Assembly: GCA_051155755.1 (NCBI GenBank)
Contig: DAXETY010000011.1
Span: 1 to 6,753 of the forward strand
DNA length: 6,753 bases
Reading direction: 5' to 3'
DNA from: DAXETY01 sp051155755
GTDB taxonomy: Bacteria > Desulfobacterota > Desulfobacteria > Desulfobacterales > SG8-13
Below are positions 1 to 5,887 of the stretch, piece by piece. Position 1 is the first letter of the stretch, and every line of letters starts with the position of its first letter. A program made the position numbers and the translations under genes. Under the pieces are notes generated by a model that saw nothing but the letters and a program-made list of their open reading frames with translations, ran no database searches and was not told the DNA's origin.

Positions 1-70
1 CGCCGGACATCCGGAAAACGAACTTGCCGATGGGCTGGCGCGCAAGGCAGTGGCCCGGGGAACACAATGA
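1..70 (+). CDS. rnhA: Ribonuclease HI, C-terminal end (partial, 5' end outside window)
   Basis: Only the last 22 residues are present, in the frame starting at base 2 and ending at TGA 68-70. They read AGHPENELADGLARKAVA followed by a short tail. This is the conserved C-terminal signature of bacterial RNase HI (E. coli has GHAGHPENERCDELARAA); the Asp in ENELAD corresponds to the last acidic active-site residue (D134 in E. coli). RNase HI cleaves the RNA strand of RNA-DNA hybrids in the cytoplasm, removing R-loops and primers. The tail beyond the motif is short compared with E. coli, which is common in the family. No hairpin terminator is seen straight after the stop; the sequence passes directly into short tandem repeats. 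The identification rests on one short but very characteristic motif. Confidence 0.8.
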   Translation, partial: AGHPENELADGLARKAVARGTQ

Positions 71-71
71 C

Positions 72-98
72 GGTTCGATTGGTTCGATTGGTTTGATT
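72..98. repeat. 9-bp tandem repeat GGTTYGATT, three copies
   Basis: Three consecutive 9-bp units at 72-80, 81-89 and 90-98, the third with one C-to-T change, followed by a partial unit GGTTG. A further isolated copy, GGTTTGATTGG, appears at 169-179. It begins two bases after the RNase HI stop codon. Confidence 0.85.
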
Positions 99-190
99 GG
101 TTGCCGGAGTTTCGGGCGAATTCAAGCCGAAACGGCGAATCGGCGACAGGGCGAAACGGCGCGAAACCGGTTTGATTGGTAATCCGCGTT

Positions 191-211
191 GCGGGTTGCG
201 GGTTGCGGGTT
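191..211. repeat. 7-bp tandem repeat GCGGGTT, three copies
   Basis: Three perfect 7-bp units at 191-197, 198-204 and 205-211, preceded by a shortened unit GCGTT at 186-190. Confidence 0.85.
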
Positions 212-262
212 GGTTACCGAAGCTTTTTTACAACGGACGAGGCACAACGGACCCGTTTTTTA

Positions 263-296
263 TTTAGGCATTTTAGGCATTTACAATTTTAGGCAT
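263..296. repeat. 9-bp repeat TTTAGGCAT
   Basis: Two tandem units at 263-271 and 272-280, a third at 288-296 after a 7-base interruption, and a one-mismatch relative (TTTAGACAT) at 321-329. This region is clearly more AT-rich than its surroundings. Confidence 0.8.
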
Positions 297-450
297 TTGC
301 CCTGGCTTTGAGCCTTCAGCTTTAGACATTTGCTTTGATTCTGACGAACGACGGACGTCGCGCAGCGACATACGGACCGCCGACAACGGACACTGCGAAG
401 CAGCCAACGGACAAACCGGCTGACGCAATGCCGGCCCAGCCGGCCGCCCC

Positions 451-485
451 AAAATAGAAAGCCCTGTTTTGGAAAGAACAGGGCT
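451..485 (-). terminator. Rho-independent terminator of the small membrane-protein gene
   Basis: A perfect 9-bp stem, AGCCCTGTT (460-468) and AACAGGGCT (477-485), encloses an 8-base loop. Read on the minus strand, the stem is followed by TTCTATTTT, an interrupted U-tract. It lies 23 bases past the stop codon of the minus-strand gene that ends at 509, the expected position. It could also help stop transcription arriving from the RNase HI side, but on the plus strand no U-tract follows. Confidence 0.75.
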
Positions 486-508
486 ATTCGGTTCCGTCAC
501 CGCTGGTG

Positions 509-796
509 CTAGGCTTCCTTCAAGCTTTTGATTTCTTCTTTCAGGTCGTCGATCTCTTTTTTGTAGCGCTCGACCTCTTCTTCTTTGGCCGGCGTTGCGG
601 CAGGTGCTTCGTAAGGTTCTTCCCGTTTCCAACTATCCTTGAGTTCGTCGAAACCGAGATAGATCGCCAGCGCTCCACCCAGCAAAAGCATGATTGGAAT
701 GATGCCGCTCAAAACCATCAGAAACGGCCCCCACCAGATGGCAAGACCGATCAGCCCCAATGCCGCTGCAATCGCCCCTCCGATCAGTGTTTTCAT
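509..796 (-). CDS. Small two-helix membrane protein with C-terminal coiled coil, unknown function
   Basis: This 95-residue protein is not firmly recognised. Two hydrophobic segments are visible, at about residues 4-20 and 26-48, joined by a short WWGPF-containing turn. A charged Pro/Ala-rich linker follows (about 54-70), then a highly charged helix, 71-95, with clean a/d heptads (V75, Y78, I82, L85, I89, L92), so a short coiled coil is likely. The expected picture is a helical hairpin in the inner membrane with a soluble oligomerising tail. The ATG at 796 is preferred over an in-frame TTG at 802 because an AGGAGG lies 7 bases before the ATG but only one base before the TTG. It is monocistronic, with its own promoter upstream and hairpin terminator downstream. 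The hydrophobic half (GLIGL-IWW-P-LLLGG) recalls small MamI-like membrane proteins, but this is from memory and weak. That it is a real gene is well supported; its function is not known. Confidence 0.85.
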   Translation of the reverse strand: MKTLIGGAIAAALGLIGLAIWWGPFLMVLSGIIPIMLLLGGALAIYLGFDELKDSWKREEPYEAPAATPAKEEEVERYKKEIDDLKEEIKSLKEA

Positions 797-803
797 ATAC
801 AAA

Positions 804-809
804 CCTCCT
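804..809 (-). promoter_or_regulatory. Shine-Dalgarno AGGAGG that fixes the start at 796
   Basis: On the minus strand the sequence reads AAGAGGAGGT, with AGGAGG exactly 7 bases before the ATG (796-794). A TTG at 802-800 in the same frame would leave only one base of spacing, so it is unlikely to be used. Confidence 0.85.
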
Positions 810-851
810 CTTTGCTGTTAAATTTCGCCAAACCGCAGCAACAATGGCCGC

Positions 852-880
852 ACTGTAATATTCGCCGAAGCATCCGTCAA
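852..880 (-). promoter_or_regulatory. Predicted sigma70 promoter for the small membrane-protein gene
   Basis: On the minus strand, TTGACG (880-875, 5 of 6 matches to the -35 consensus) is followed by a 17-base spacer and TACAGT (857-852, 4 of 6 matches to the -10). Transcription would begin near 845, leaving a leader of about 50 bases that carries the strong Shine-Dalgarno. Orientation, spacing and distance all fit, but promoter calls from sequence alone are uncertain. Confidence 0.55.
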
Positions 881-1253
881 ACGATTTCTGCCGGACCGGG
901 ATCATTGCAAAGTGAAAAACATCAATCGCCGTTCATATCCGGTGGTTAGGCCGCCTTTGCCCATATGCCGGACCTGAAAACACGCGGCAGGTTTATCACA
1001 GTTTACAACCGAAAACAAGTCCCAAACCAAACCAAATGCAGGGCAGATTCTCCCGGCTCAGACTGCCGTTTTTCAACCCGGCGGCCGACGGCCGGATCAA
1101 CGACCCTTCGAATGTCAACGGCAGTTGTCATCCCGGGCGAGAGGCCCAGAAAACCATTGCAAACCGCTGTGGTTTTTGATAAAAAATTATTTTCATTGTA
1201 GCTACTTACCTGTACCATCAATATTTGGGCCGACCGGCGCCACCGTTTGCAGA
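881..1253. other. Divergent intergenic region, no gene seen
   Basis: This stretch lies between the two divergently transcribed genes. Open frames here (for example 965-1201 on the plus strand) lack a ribosome binding site and give Arg/Thr/Pro-rich peptides without recognisable motifs, so I do not call them. The segment 1170-1205 is notably AT-rich and is the likeliest place for the promoter of the downstream operon. I see no clear operator palindrome or riboswitch. Confidence 0.6.
1157..1185 (+). promoter_or_regulatory. Possible promoter of the plsB operon
   Basis: TTGCAA (1157-1162), a 17-base spacer and TAAAAA (1180-1185) each match sigma70 consensus at 4 of 6 positions, at the start of an AT-rich stretch about 70 bases before the plsB start. 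Overlapping alternatives exist (for example TTGATA at 1176-1181), so the exact position is a guess. Confidence 0.3.
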
Positions 1254-3932
1254 ATGCATCCATCCGGTGACACAGGTTTCGATATTCCGGCGATGAAAAC
1301 CGATCACACCGATTTCGATGAAGCTCGTAAGGAACAACCGCTTCCTGAATGGCTCCAAAAAGTTCTCGGCGGCACGCTGCATTACTACAGCTGCATTCTT
1401 CCCAGCAAACTCAGCCGGCCGACCCGGGCGATTCTGAAAAGCTTTTACGCCGGCATACGGGTCGGCAAGGTCCAGAGAGCGGTGCTCGAACAGATACCCG
1501 ACGATGCCGTTCTGATCTTTGTCAACAAGACCAAGAGCAAGTTCGAATATCTGTTCTACCACACCTACTGTTCGCAAAAGGGCTGTGCGGTCCCGGAAAT
1601 CGGATTCGACTACCGGATCTTTTTATGGCAGCCGATATCCAGGGTTTTCAGAACCGTGGTGGCGCACCTTTACCATCTTTTCAAGCATCGATCCCTGATG
1701 AATCCCTTCCGCAACGGCTATATCGAACAGGAACTCGCCGCCGGCCGCAGCGGATTTCTTTCAATGGTGGAAAAGGGTGAGTTTTACCGGCGCTTCGTTA
1801 AATCCAAAGTCGACCCGATTCAACATCTGATCGAAGTGCAGAAGAAAATCGAGCGTCCGATCTACCTGGTGCCGGTGTTGATGTTCTTCAGCAAGGATCC
1901 GATCCGTTCCAATCCCAGCCTGATCGACATCCTGTTCGGTCCGGAGGGGAAACCGGGCAAAATCCGGCGGCTGATCACCCTGTTTCGGAAACCCGGCAAG
2001 GTGTTTGTGGAAATCTCCGATCCGGTGAACCTGAAGGCGTTCGTGAAGGAAGCCTCCGGCCGGAGCCGGGGCGTCGAATACCAGTCCCTGTACCTGCGGC
2101 GCAATTTGCTGCGTCAAATCAACCGCCACCGCCAGAGCATCACCGGCCCGGTCCTCAAATCTCCGGAAGAACTCAAAGAAAGCATTCTCACCGGGGAACG
2201 GATGCAGGAATTTCTTCAGAAGCAGACCGAAATCCGCGACCTACCTTTGATGCAGCTGCGGAAAGAGGCCGACGGCTACCTGGAAGAAATCGCCGCCAAG
2301 TACAGCCCCGGACTGGTAAAAACGGCCTCGGTGGTGGTCGAGTACATCACCCGAACCATGTTCGACGGGGTCTCGGTCAACAGCGATGACATCCGATTCG
2401 TCAAGGACGCCTACCGCAAAGGTCCCTTGATCCTGATCCCCTGCCACAAAAGCCATATCGATTATCTGATACTATCCTATGTCCTGTACCATAACGATAT
2501 GACCTGCCCTCACATCGCCGCCGGTAAAAACCTGTCCTTCTGGCCCATGGGACCGCTGTTTCGAAGAGGCGGCGCTTTTTTCATCCGCCGCAGTTTCCGG
2601 GGTGCAAAGCTTTATTCAAAGGTGTTTACCGAGTATCTCTACAAGCTGCTGGAAGAAGGATTCAATATCGAATTTTTCATCGAAGGCACCCGCAGCCGCA
2701 CCGGAAAACTGATTCTTCCCAAGCTGGGTTTTCTTTCCATGCTGCTGGACGCGTTTAAAAACGGGGCCTGTGAAGACATGAACGTCGTGCCGATTTACAT
2801 CGGCTACGACCGAGTGCTGGAAGAAAGCGCCTACGTCCACGAAATGGAAGGCGGCCAAAAAGAACCGGAAAATTTGCTGCAGCTGTTGAAAGCGCGCCGT
2901 TTCCTCAAGAAACGCTACGGACGGATTTACATTCGATTTCACCAGCCCCTTTCCCTGAATCGGCTCCTGCAGGATCAGGGCTCCAGCCTGGCGGCCATGA
3001 GTCCGAAAGACAAAAATGCGTTCTGCCGCAACCTGGGATTTCGCGTCATCAACGCCATTAACAAGACCACGGTGGTCACCGCGCACGGACTCTGTGCCTG
3101 CGCTTTGCTGAACTCCCCGCGGCAACGGTTTACCTTCGAACACATCAGCGAGCTGGTGGACGATTACATGCGGTTTTTGCAAACCCAGAACGTCGAGTTG
3201 GCCGACACCCTGCAGATCGACCCGCAGCATGCCGTGGAAAACGCCTTCGAAGCCTATCTTCAGCGTAAATTCATCGAGACCGTGGCACGGGAAAAACGCG
3301 ATACAATCACCGACACGGAATATGCCGTGCGGGTCAACCAGCGCATCAATCTGGAATATTACAAGAACAACTGCGTGGCCTTTTTCATTCCGGCCGCCTA
3401 CACCGCAATGGAAATCCTGAATCTGGATGCCTTCCAATTTTCCACCGCCCACATTCACTCGGGCTACAAGGCCTTGCAGCACCTGTTTAAATACGAGTTC
3501 GCTTACGATGTGGACATCAGCGCCGAGCACTATGTCCGCAAAACCATCAAGGCCTTTATCGACGAAGCCATCCTGATTCCGCATCAGACCTTGCCGGACA
3601 CCTACAACGTAACGGCCGCCGGATTTCGGAAACTGAAATTGTTCGCCGGTTTTTTGAAAACCTACTTCGAATCCTACCTGATCGTTTTGAACTATTTTTT
3701 GCTGGCACCGGAAGACGGTCCCTCCGGTAAAGATCGGATCAAAAAAATCGAATCCCTGGGCCGCCGCATGTTTAAACGCGGTGAAATCGAGCGCATGGAG
3801 GCGCTCTCCAGGATCGGTTACGCCAACGGGGTGGAATTCTATACCTCCCAGGGGGTCAGAAATTCCGAGGATCGAGACGCCATCGTGAAATACATGGATG
3901 CCATCCAGCGTTGCCTGGACCACCTGGACTGA
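1254..3932 (+). CDS. plsB: Glycerol-3-phosphate 1-O-acyltransferase PlsB
   Basis: PlsB transfers a fatty acyl chain from acyl-ACP or acyl-CoA to the sn-1 position of glycerol-3-phosphate, giving lysophosphatidic acid, the first committed step of phospholipid synthesis at the inner membrane. All four acyltransferase blocks are visible (numbering from ATG 1254): H398-K-S-H-I-D403 (the HX4D catalytic pair), GGAFFIRRSF at 439-448, FIEGTRSRTGK at 475-485, and VVPIYIGYD starting at 511. The N-terminal part (VPVLMFF) and the C-terminal part (LCACALLNSPRQR, YYKNNCVAFF) also follow the E. coli PlsB pattern. At 892 residues it is longer than E. coli PlsB (807), mainly before block I. The start is uncertain: neither ATG 1254 nor ATG 1293 (879 residues) has a good Shine-Dalgarno, and the open frame upstream to 1125 looks non-coding. 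Its TGA shares a base with the next gene's ATG (TGATG), so the two are probably translationally coupled. Confidence 0.93.
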   Translation: MHPSGDTGFDIPAMKTDHTDFDEARKEQPLPEWLQKVLGGTLHYYSCILPSKLSRPTRAILKSFYAGIRVGKVQRAVLEQIPDDAVLIFVNKTKSKFEYLFYHTYCSQKGCAVPEIGFDYRIFLWQPISRVFRTVVAHLYHLFKHRSLMNPFRNGYIEQELAAGRSGFLSMVEKGEFYRRFVKSKVDPIQHLIEVQKKIERPIYLVPVLMFFSKDPIRSNPSLIDILFGPEGKPGKIRRLITLFRKPGKVFVEISDPVNLKAFVKEASGRSRGVEYQSLYLRRNLLRQINRHRQSITGPVLKSPEELKESILTGERMQEFLQKQTEIRDLPLMQLRKEADGYLEEIAAKYSPGLVKTASVVVEYITRTMFDGVSVNSDDIRFVKDAYRKGPLILIPCHKSHIDYLILSYVLYHNDMTCPHIAAGKNLSFWPMGPLFRRGGAFFIRRSFRGAKLYSKVFTEYLYKLLEEGFNIEFFIEGTRSRTGKLILPKLGFLSMLLDAFKNGACEDMNVVPIYIGYDRVLEESAYVHEMEGGQKEPENLLQLLKARRFLKKRYGRIYIRFHQPLSLNRLLQDQGSSLAAMSPKDKNAFCRNLGFRVINAINKTTVVTAHGLCACALLNSPRQRFTFEHISELVDDYMRFLQTQNVELADTLQIDPQHAVENAFEAYLQRKFIETVAREKRDTITDTEYAVRVNQRINLEYYKNNCVAFFIPAAYTAMEILNLDAFQFSTAHIHSGYKALQHLFKYEFAYDVDISAEHYVRKTIKAFIDEAILIPHQTLPDTYNVTAAGFRKLKLFAGFLKTYFESYLIVLNYFLLAPEDGPSGKDRIKKIESLGRRMFKRGEIERMEALSRIGYANGVEFYTSQGVRNSEDRDAIVKYMDAIQRCLDHLD

Positions 3933-5617
3933 TGAAAGCCTTGATTCTGGCCGCCGGTCTGGGAACCCGGTTGCAGCCTTACACCCACCACACTCCGAAA
4001 CCGCTTTTCACCATCGCCGGGCAAACCCTGCTCGAACGCGCCATCCGCCAGCTCCGGGCGGCCGGATGCCGGGAAATCGCGGTCAATACCCATCACCTGC
4101 ACGATCGCATCGAAGAATTCCTGGAAAACCGGCGCTTCGACATTCCAGTTTGGATGCGCCATGAACCGCAGATCCTGGGAACCGGGGGGGCCATTCGCAA
4201 TCTGGCCGATTTTTGGGACCGGGCGCCTTTCCTGGTGATGAACGCCGATGTCTGCAGCGATATCGATCTGCGACAGGTCTACCGGTTTCACCTGAGCCAC
4301 CCGGATCCCGTCACCCTCGTGCTGATCGATGCCGAACCCTTCAACAGCGTCGAAATCGATTCGAATCAATTCGTGGTCGATTTCAAAAAACCGGGAGAAT
4401 CCGCACATCGCCGCCTGTTGACATTTACCGGGATCCAGGTGCTGAACCCTGCCGTTTTGGAGGACATTGCCGATCAAGGCTTTTTCCACAGCATCGATGC
4501 CTATCGCCGTTTGCTGGCGCGCGGTGAAAGAATTCGATGTTACGGCGCCTTCGGCCGTTATTGGAGAGATATCGGCACGCCGCAGCGCTATCGGCAAACG
4601 GCTCTGGAGCAAATGATTCCAGAGGCCTTCCGGCTTTGCTGTCCGGAACGCCCCCCCGGCAACGGGATCTGCCGGGAACTCGGCGGCGACGGTTCCGACC
4701 GGAACTGGTATCGATTGATTTCCGGGGACCGGTCATTGATCCTGGCCGATCACGGCATCCGTCAACAAATCGGCACCTGCGAGGCGGACGCTTACATCGA
4801 TATCGGACGCCACCTGCACCGTTGCGGGGTGCCGGTGCCGCAAATTTATCTGGCCGACCGTTTTTCGGGACTGGTACTGATGCAGGATGCCGGCGACGAG
4901 CATCTCCAGGACCGGGTCCGGCGAAAGGGCCTGACCCCGGCGGTGTTGGACCTTTACCGGCAGGTCGTTCGAACGCTGGTCAGGCTCAACGTGAAAGGCG
5001 GCCGGGGATTCGAACCGGCCTGGGCCTGGCAGACGGCCACCTACAGCCGCGAGGTCGTGCTGGAAAAGGAATGCCGCTATTTTCTGGATGCCTTTTTAAA
5101 GCGCTGCCTGTCCATGCCGGTGCCAGCCGAACGGCTTGAAGCGGAATTTGCGCGGCTGGCCGACGGCGCACTGCAGGGGGCGCGCCTCGGTTTTATGCAC
5201 CGCGACCTGCAGTCCCGCAATATCCTGATCCACAAAGACGCGATCGTCTTGATCGATTACCAGGGGGGGCGCATCGGTCCGTTGCAGTATGACCTGGCCT
5301 CACTGCTGCTTGATCCCTATGTGGAGCTGCCCCGGGAGGTGCAGGAAATGCTTTTCGCAGAATGCCTGCAAGCCCTTGGCCGCCTCGAAGCCGTCGAGGA
5401 AAAATCCTTCCGCGCCTGCTATCGTTTTTGCCGCCTGGCGCGGAACCTGCAAATTCTGGGCGCCTTCGGTTTCTTGAGCCGGGTGAAGGGCAAACCGCAG
5501 TTTGAAGATTACATACCGGCGGCGGTGCGCTCGCTGCACGAACAGCTCGACGGCGACAGGCAGTTCCCGCAGCTTGCCAAAATCGCCGCAGAGGTGTACG
5601 AACGATACAATCCGTAA
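3932..5617 (+). CDS. Fused MurU-like nucleotidyltransferase and AmgK-like sugar kinase (probable cell-wall recycling enzyme)
   Basis: This 561-residue protein has two domains. Residues 1-230 are a sugar-1-phosphate nucleotidyltransferase: GLGTRL at 9-14, PKP at 22-24, LGTGG at 82-86, the metal-binding NAD at 104-106, FTG at 166-168 and WRDIGTP at 211-217. After a short linker, residues 248-561 form an APH/ChoK-type kinase: nucleotide-loop-like GGDGSDRNWY at 251-260, catalytic HRDLQSRN at 423-430 (D425, N430), and metal-binding D442 in IDYQGGR, followed by GPLQYDLASLL. In Pseudomonas, separate AmgK and MurU proteins phosphorylate N-acetylmuramate at C1 and then form UDP-MurNAc, a salvage route that bypasses fosfomycin-sensitive MurA. 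Here both activities appear on one chain; that substrate is inferred, and another sugar is possible. There are no signal or membrane segments, so it is probably cytosolic. ATG 3932 overlaps the plsB stop; an upstream TTG (3911) would add seven residues before the conserved MKALILAAG start and is rejected. Confidence 0.85.
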   Translation: MKALILAAGLGTRLQPYTHHTPKPLFTIAGQTLLERAIRQLRAAGCREIAVNTHHLHDRIEEFLENRRFDIPVWMRHEPQILGTGGAIRNLADFWDRAPFLVMNADVCSDIDLRQVYRFHLSHPDPVTLVLIDAEPFNSVEIDSNQFVVDFKKPGESAHRRLLTFTGIQVLNPAVLEDIADQGFFHSIDAYRRLLARGERIRCYGAFGRYWRDIGTPQRYRQTALEQMIPEAFRLCCPERPPGNGICRELGGDGSDRNWYRLISGDRSLILADHGIRQQIGTCEADAYIDIGRHLHRCGVPVPQIYLADRFSGLVLMQDAGDEHLQDRVRRKGLTPAVLDLYRQVVRTLVRLNVKGGRGFEPAWAWQTATYSREVVLEKECRYFLDAFLKRCLSMPVPAERLEAEFARLADGALQGARLGFMHRDLQSRNILIHKDAIVLIDYQGGRIGPLQYDLASLLLDPYVELPREVQEMLFAECLQALGRLEAVEEKSFRACYRFCRLARNLQILGAFGFLSRVKGKPQFEDYIPAAVRSLHEQLDGDRQFPQLAKIAAEVYERYNP

Positions 5618-5673
5618 TCCATTCACCACAATTCATTCACCGCAGAGGCGCCGAGATCGCAGAGAATATTTAA

Positions 5674-5708
5674 TTTGGGTTTGCCGTTGAGAGGACGGCA
5701 AACCCAAA
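5674..5708. other. Perfect 13-bp hairpin (possible transcription end of the plsB operon)
   Basis: TTTGGGTTTGCCG (5674-5686) pairs perfectly with CGGCAAACCCAAA (5696-5708) around a 9-base loop. It lies 56 bases past the stop of the fusion gene, where a terminator might be expected. There is no U-tract after it on the plus strand, so it is not a standard rho-independent terminator; it may stabilise the mRNA 3' end instead. Confidence 0.6.
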
Positions 5709-5793
5709 GCGTAAACTGCTGTATGTGCAAACAGTTCCAACAAAGCGCTCAATAAATAAGCCCATGGAGATTTCTGCAAAAGATGGCGGATTT

Positions 5794-5826
5794 TTTCCCT
5801 TTCTGCCCTCTCAGCAGAAAGGGAAA
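5794..5826. other. Second perfect 13-bp hairpin, upstream of dapB
   Basis: TTTCCCTTTCTGC (5794-5806) pairs with GCAGAAAGGGAAA (5814-5826) around a 7-base loop. The sequence TTTCTGC also occurs at 5771-5777 and could pair with the same GCAGAAA arm, giving an alternative fold. On the plus strand it is followed by TGATTTTCC, a poor U-tract, so a terminator or attenuator role is possible but unproven. Confidence 0.6.
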
Positions 5827-5874
5827 TGATTTTCCTCAGCGTTCTCTGCAGCTCTGCGGTGAAATCATAAAGAT

Positions 5875-5881
5875 AAGGAGG
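5875..5881 (+). promoter_or_regulatory. Shine-Dalgarno AAGGAGG of dapB
   Basis: AAGGAGG lies 6 bases before ATG 5888. It decides the start, since the same reading frame remains open upstream to 5783 through the hairpin element without any comparable ribosome binding site. Confidence 0.9.
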
Positions 5882-5887
5882 CCTGCG

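Larger units (their letters stand above)
71..450. repeat. Gene-free region made of several decayed short tandem repeats
   Basis: No convincing gene lies here. What is visible is a succession of different short repeats: GGTTCGATT, GGTTCGATT, GGTTTGATT at 72-98 with a further GGTTTGATTGG at 169-179; GCGGGTT three times at 191-211; TTTAGGCAT in tandem at 263-280, again at 288-296 and as TTTAGACAT at 321-329; and CAACGGAC exactly repeated at 231-238, 245-252, 384-391 and 405-412. The spacing between copies is irregular and there are no uniform spacers, so this is not a CRISPR array. Small hairpins also occur (GTCGC-GCA-GCGAC at 357-369; GCCGGC-CCA-GCCGGC at about 430-444). Function is unknown; slippage-generated intergenic repeats are the simplest reading. 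Confidence 0.7.
5636..5863. repeat. 228-bp intergenic element bounded by inverted repeats
   Basis: The left end (5636-5666) begins TTCACCGCAGAG. The right end (5833-5863) is its reverse complement with 25 of 31 positions matching, including the first 12 perfectly. Inside are two perfect 13-bp hairpins (5674-5708 and 5794-5826) separated by about 85 bases without a convincing gene. No target-site duplication is visible at the edges. ACCGCAGAG-type sequences are, from general knowledge, common dispersed intergenic repeats in many bacteria, so this may be a MITE-like or REP-like element. It sits between the coupled plsB/fusion operon and dapB, ending 11 bases before the dapB ribosome binding site, so it would form part of the dapB leader or promoter region. 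Confidence 0.7.

Noticed and set aside
71..330. Possible CRISPR array
   Set aside because: Repeat units are only 7-9 bp, tandem without unique spacers, and of several unrelated kinds.
965..1201. Plus-strand open frame of 78 codons in the divergent intergenic region
   Set aside because: It has no ribosome binding site, no recognisable motif, a composition like random translation, and covers the likely promoter region.
2616..3923. Long open frame of 435 codons on the minus strand
   Set aside because: It lies wholly opposite plsB, whose conserved motifs are unmistakable; it has no recognisable motif and is a codon-bias shadow.
3839..4612. Minus-strand open frame of 257 codons opposite the fusion gene
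   Set aside because: It is antisense to the conserved nucleotidyltransferase domain and shows no family motif.
5687..5717. Promoter for dapB (TTGAGA ... TAAACT)
   Set aside because: The spacer is 19 bases and the -35 lies inside the loop and stem of the first hairpin; support is too weak to annotate.
5764..5829. Tiny open frame of 21 codons (ATG 5764 to TGA 5829)
   Set aside because: It has no Shine-Dalgarno and its sequence is dictated by the hairpin; no reason to believe it is translated.
5618..5887. Lysine riboswitch upstream of dapB
   Set aside because: The gap shows two simple hairpins and terminal inverted repeats, not the multi-helix junction and conserved core of the lysine aptamer.
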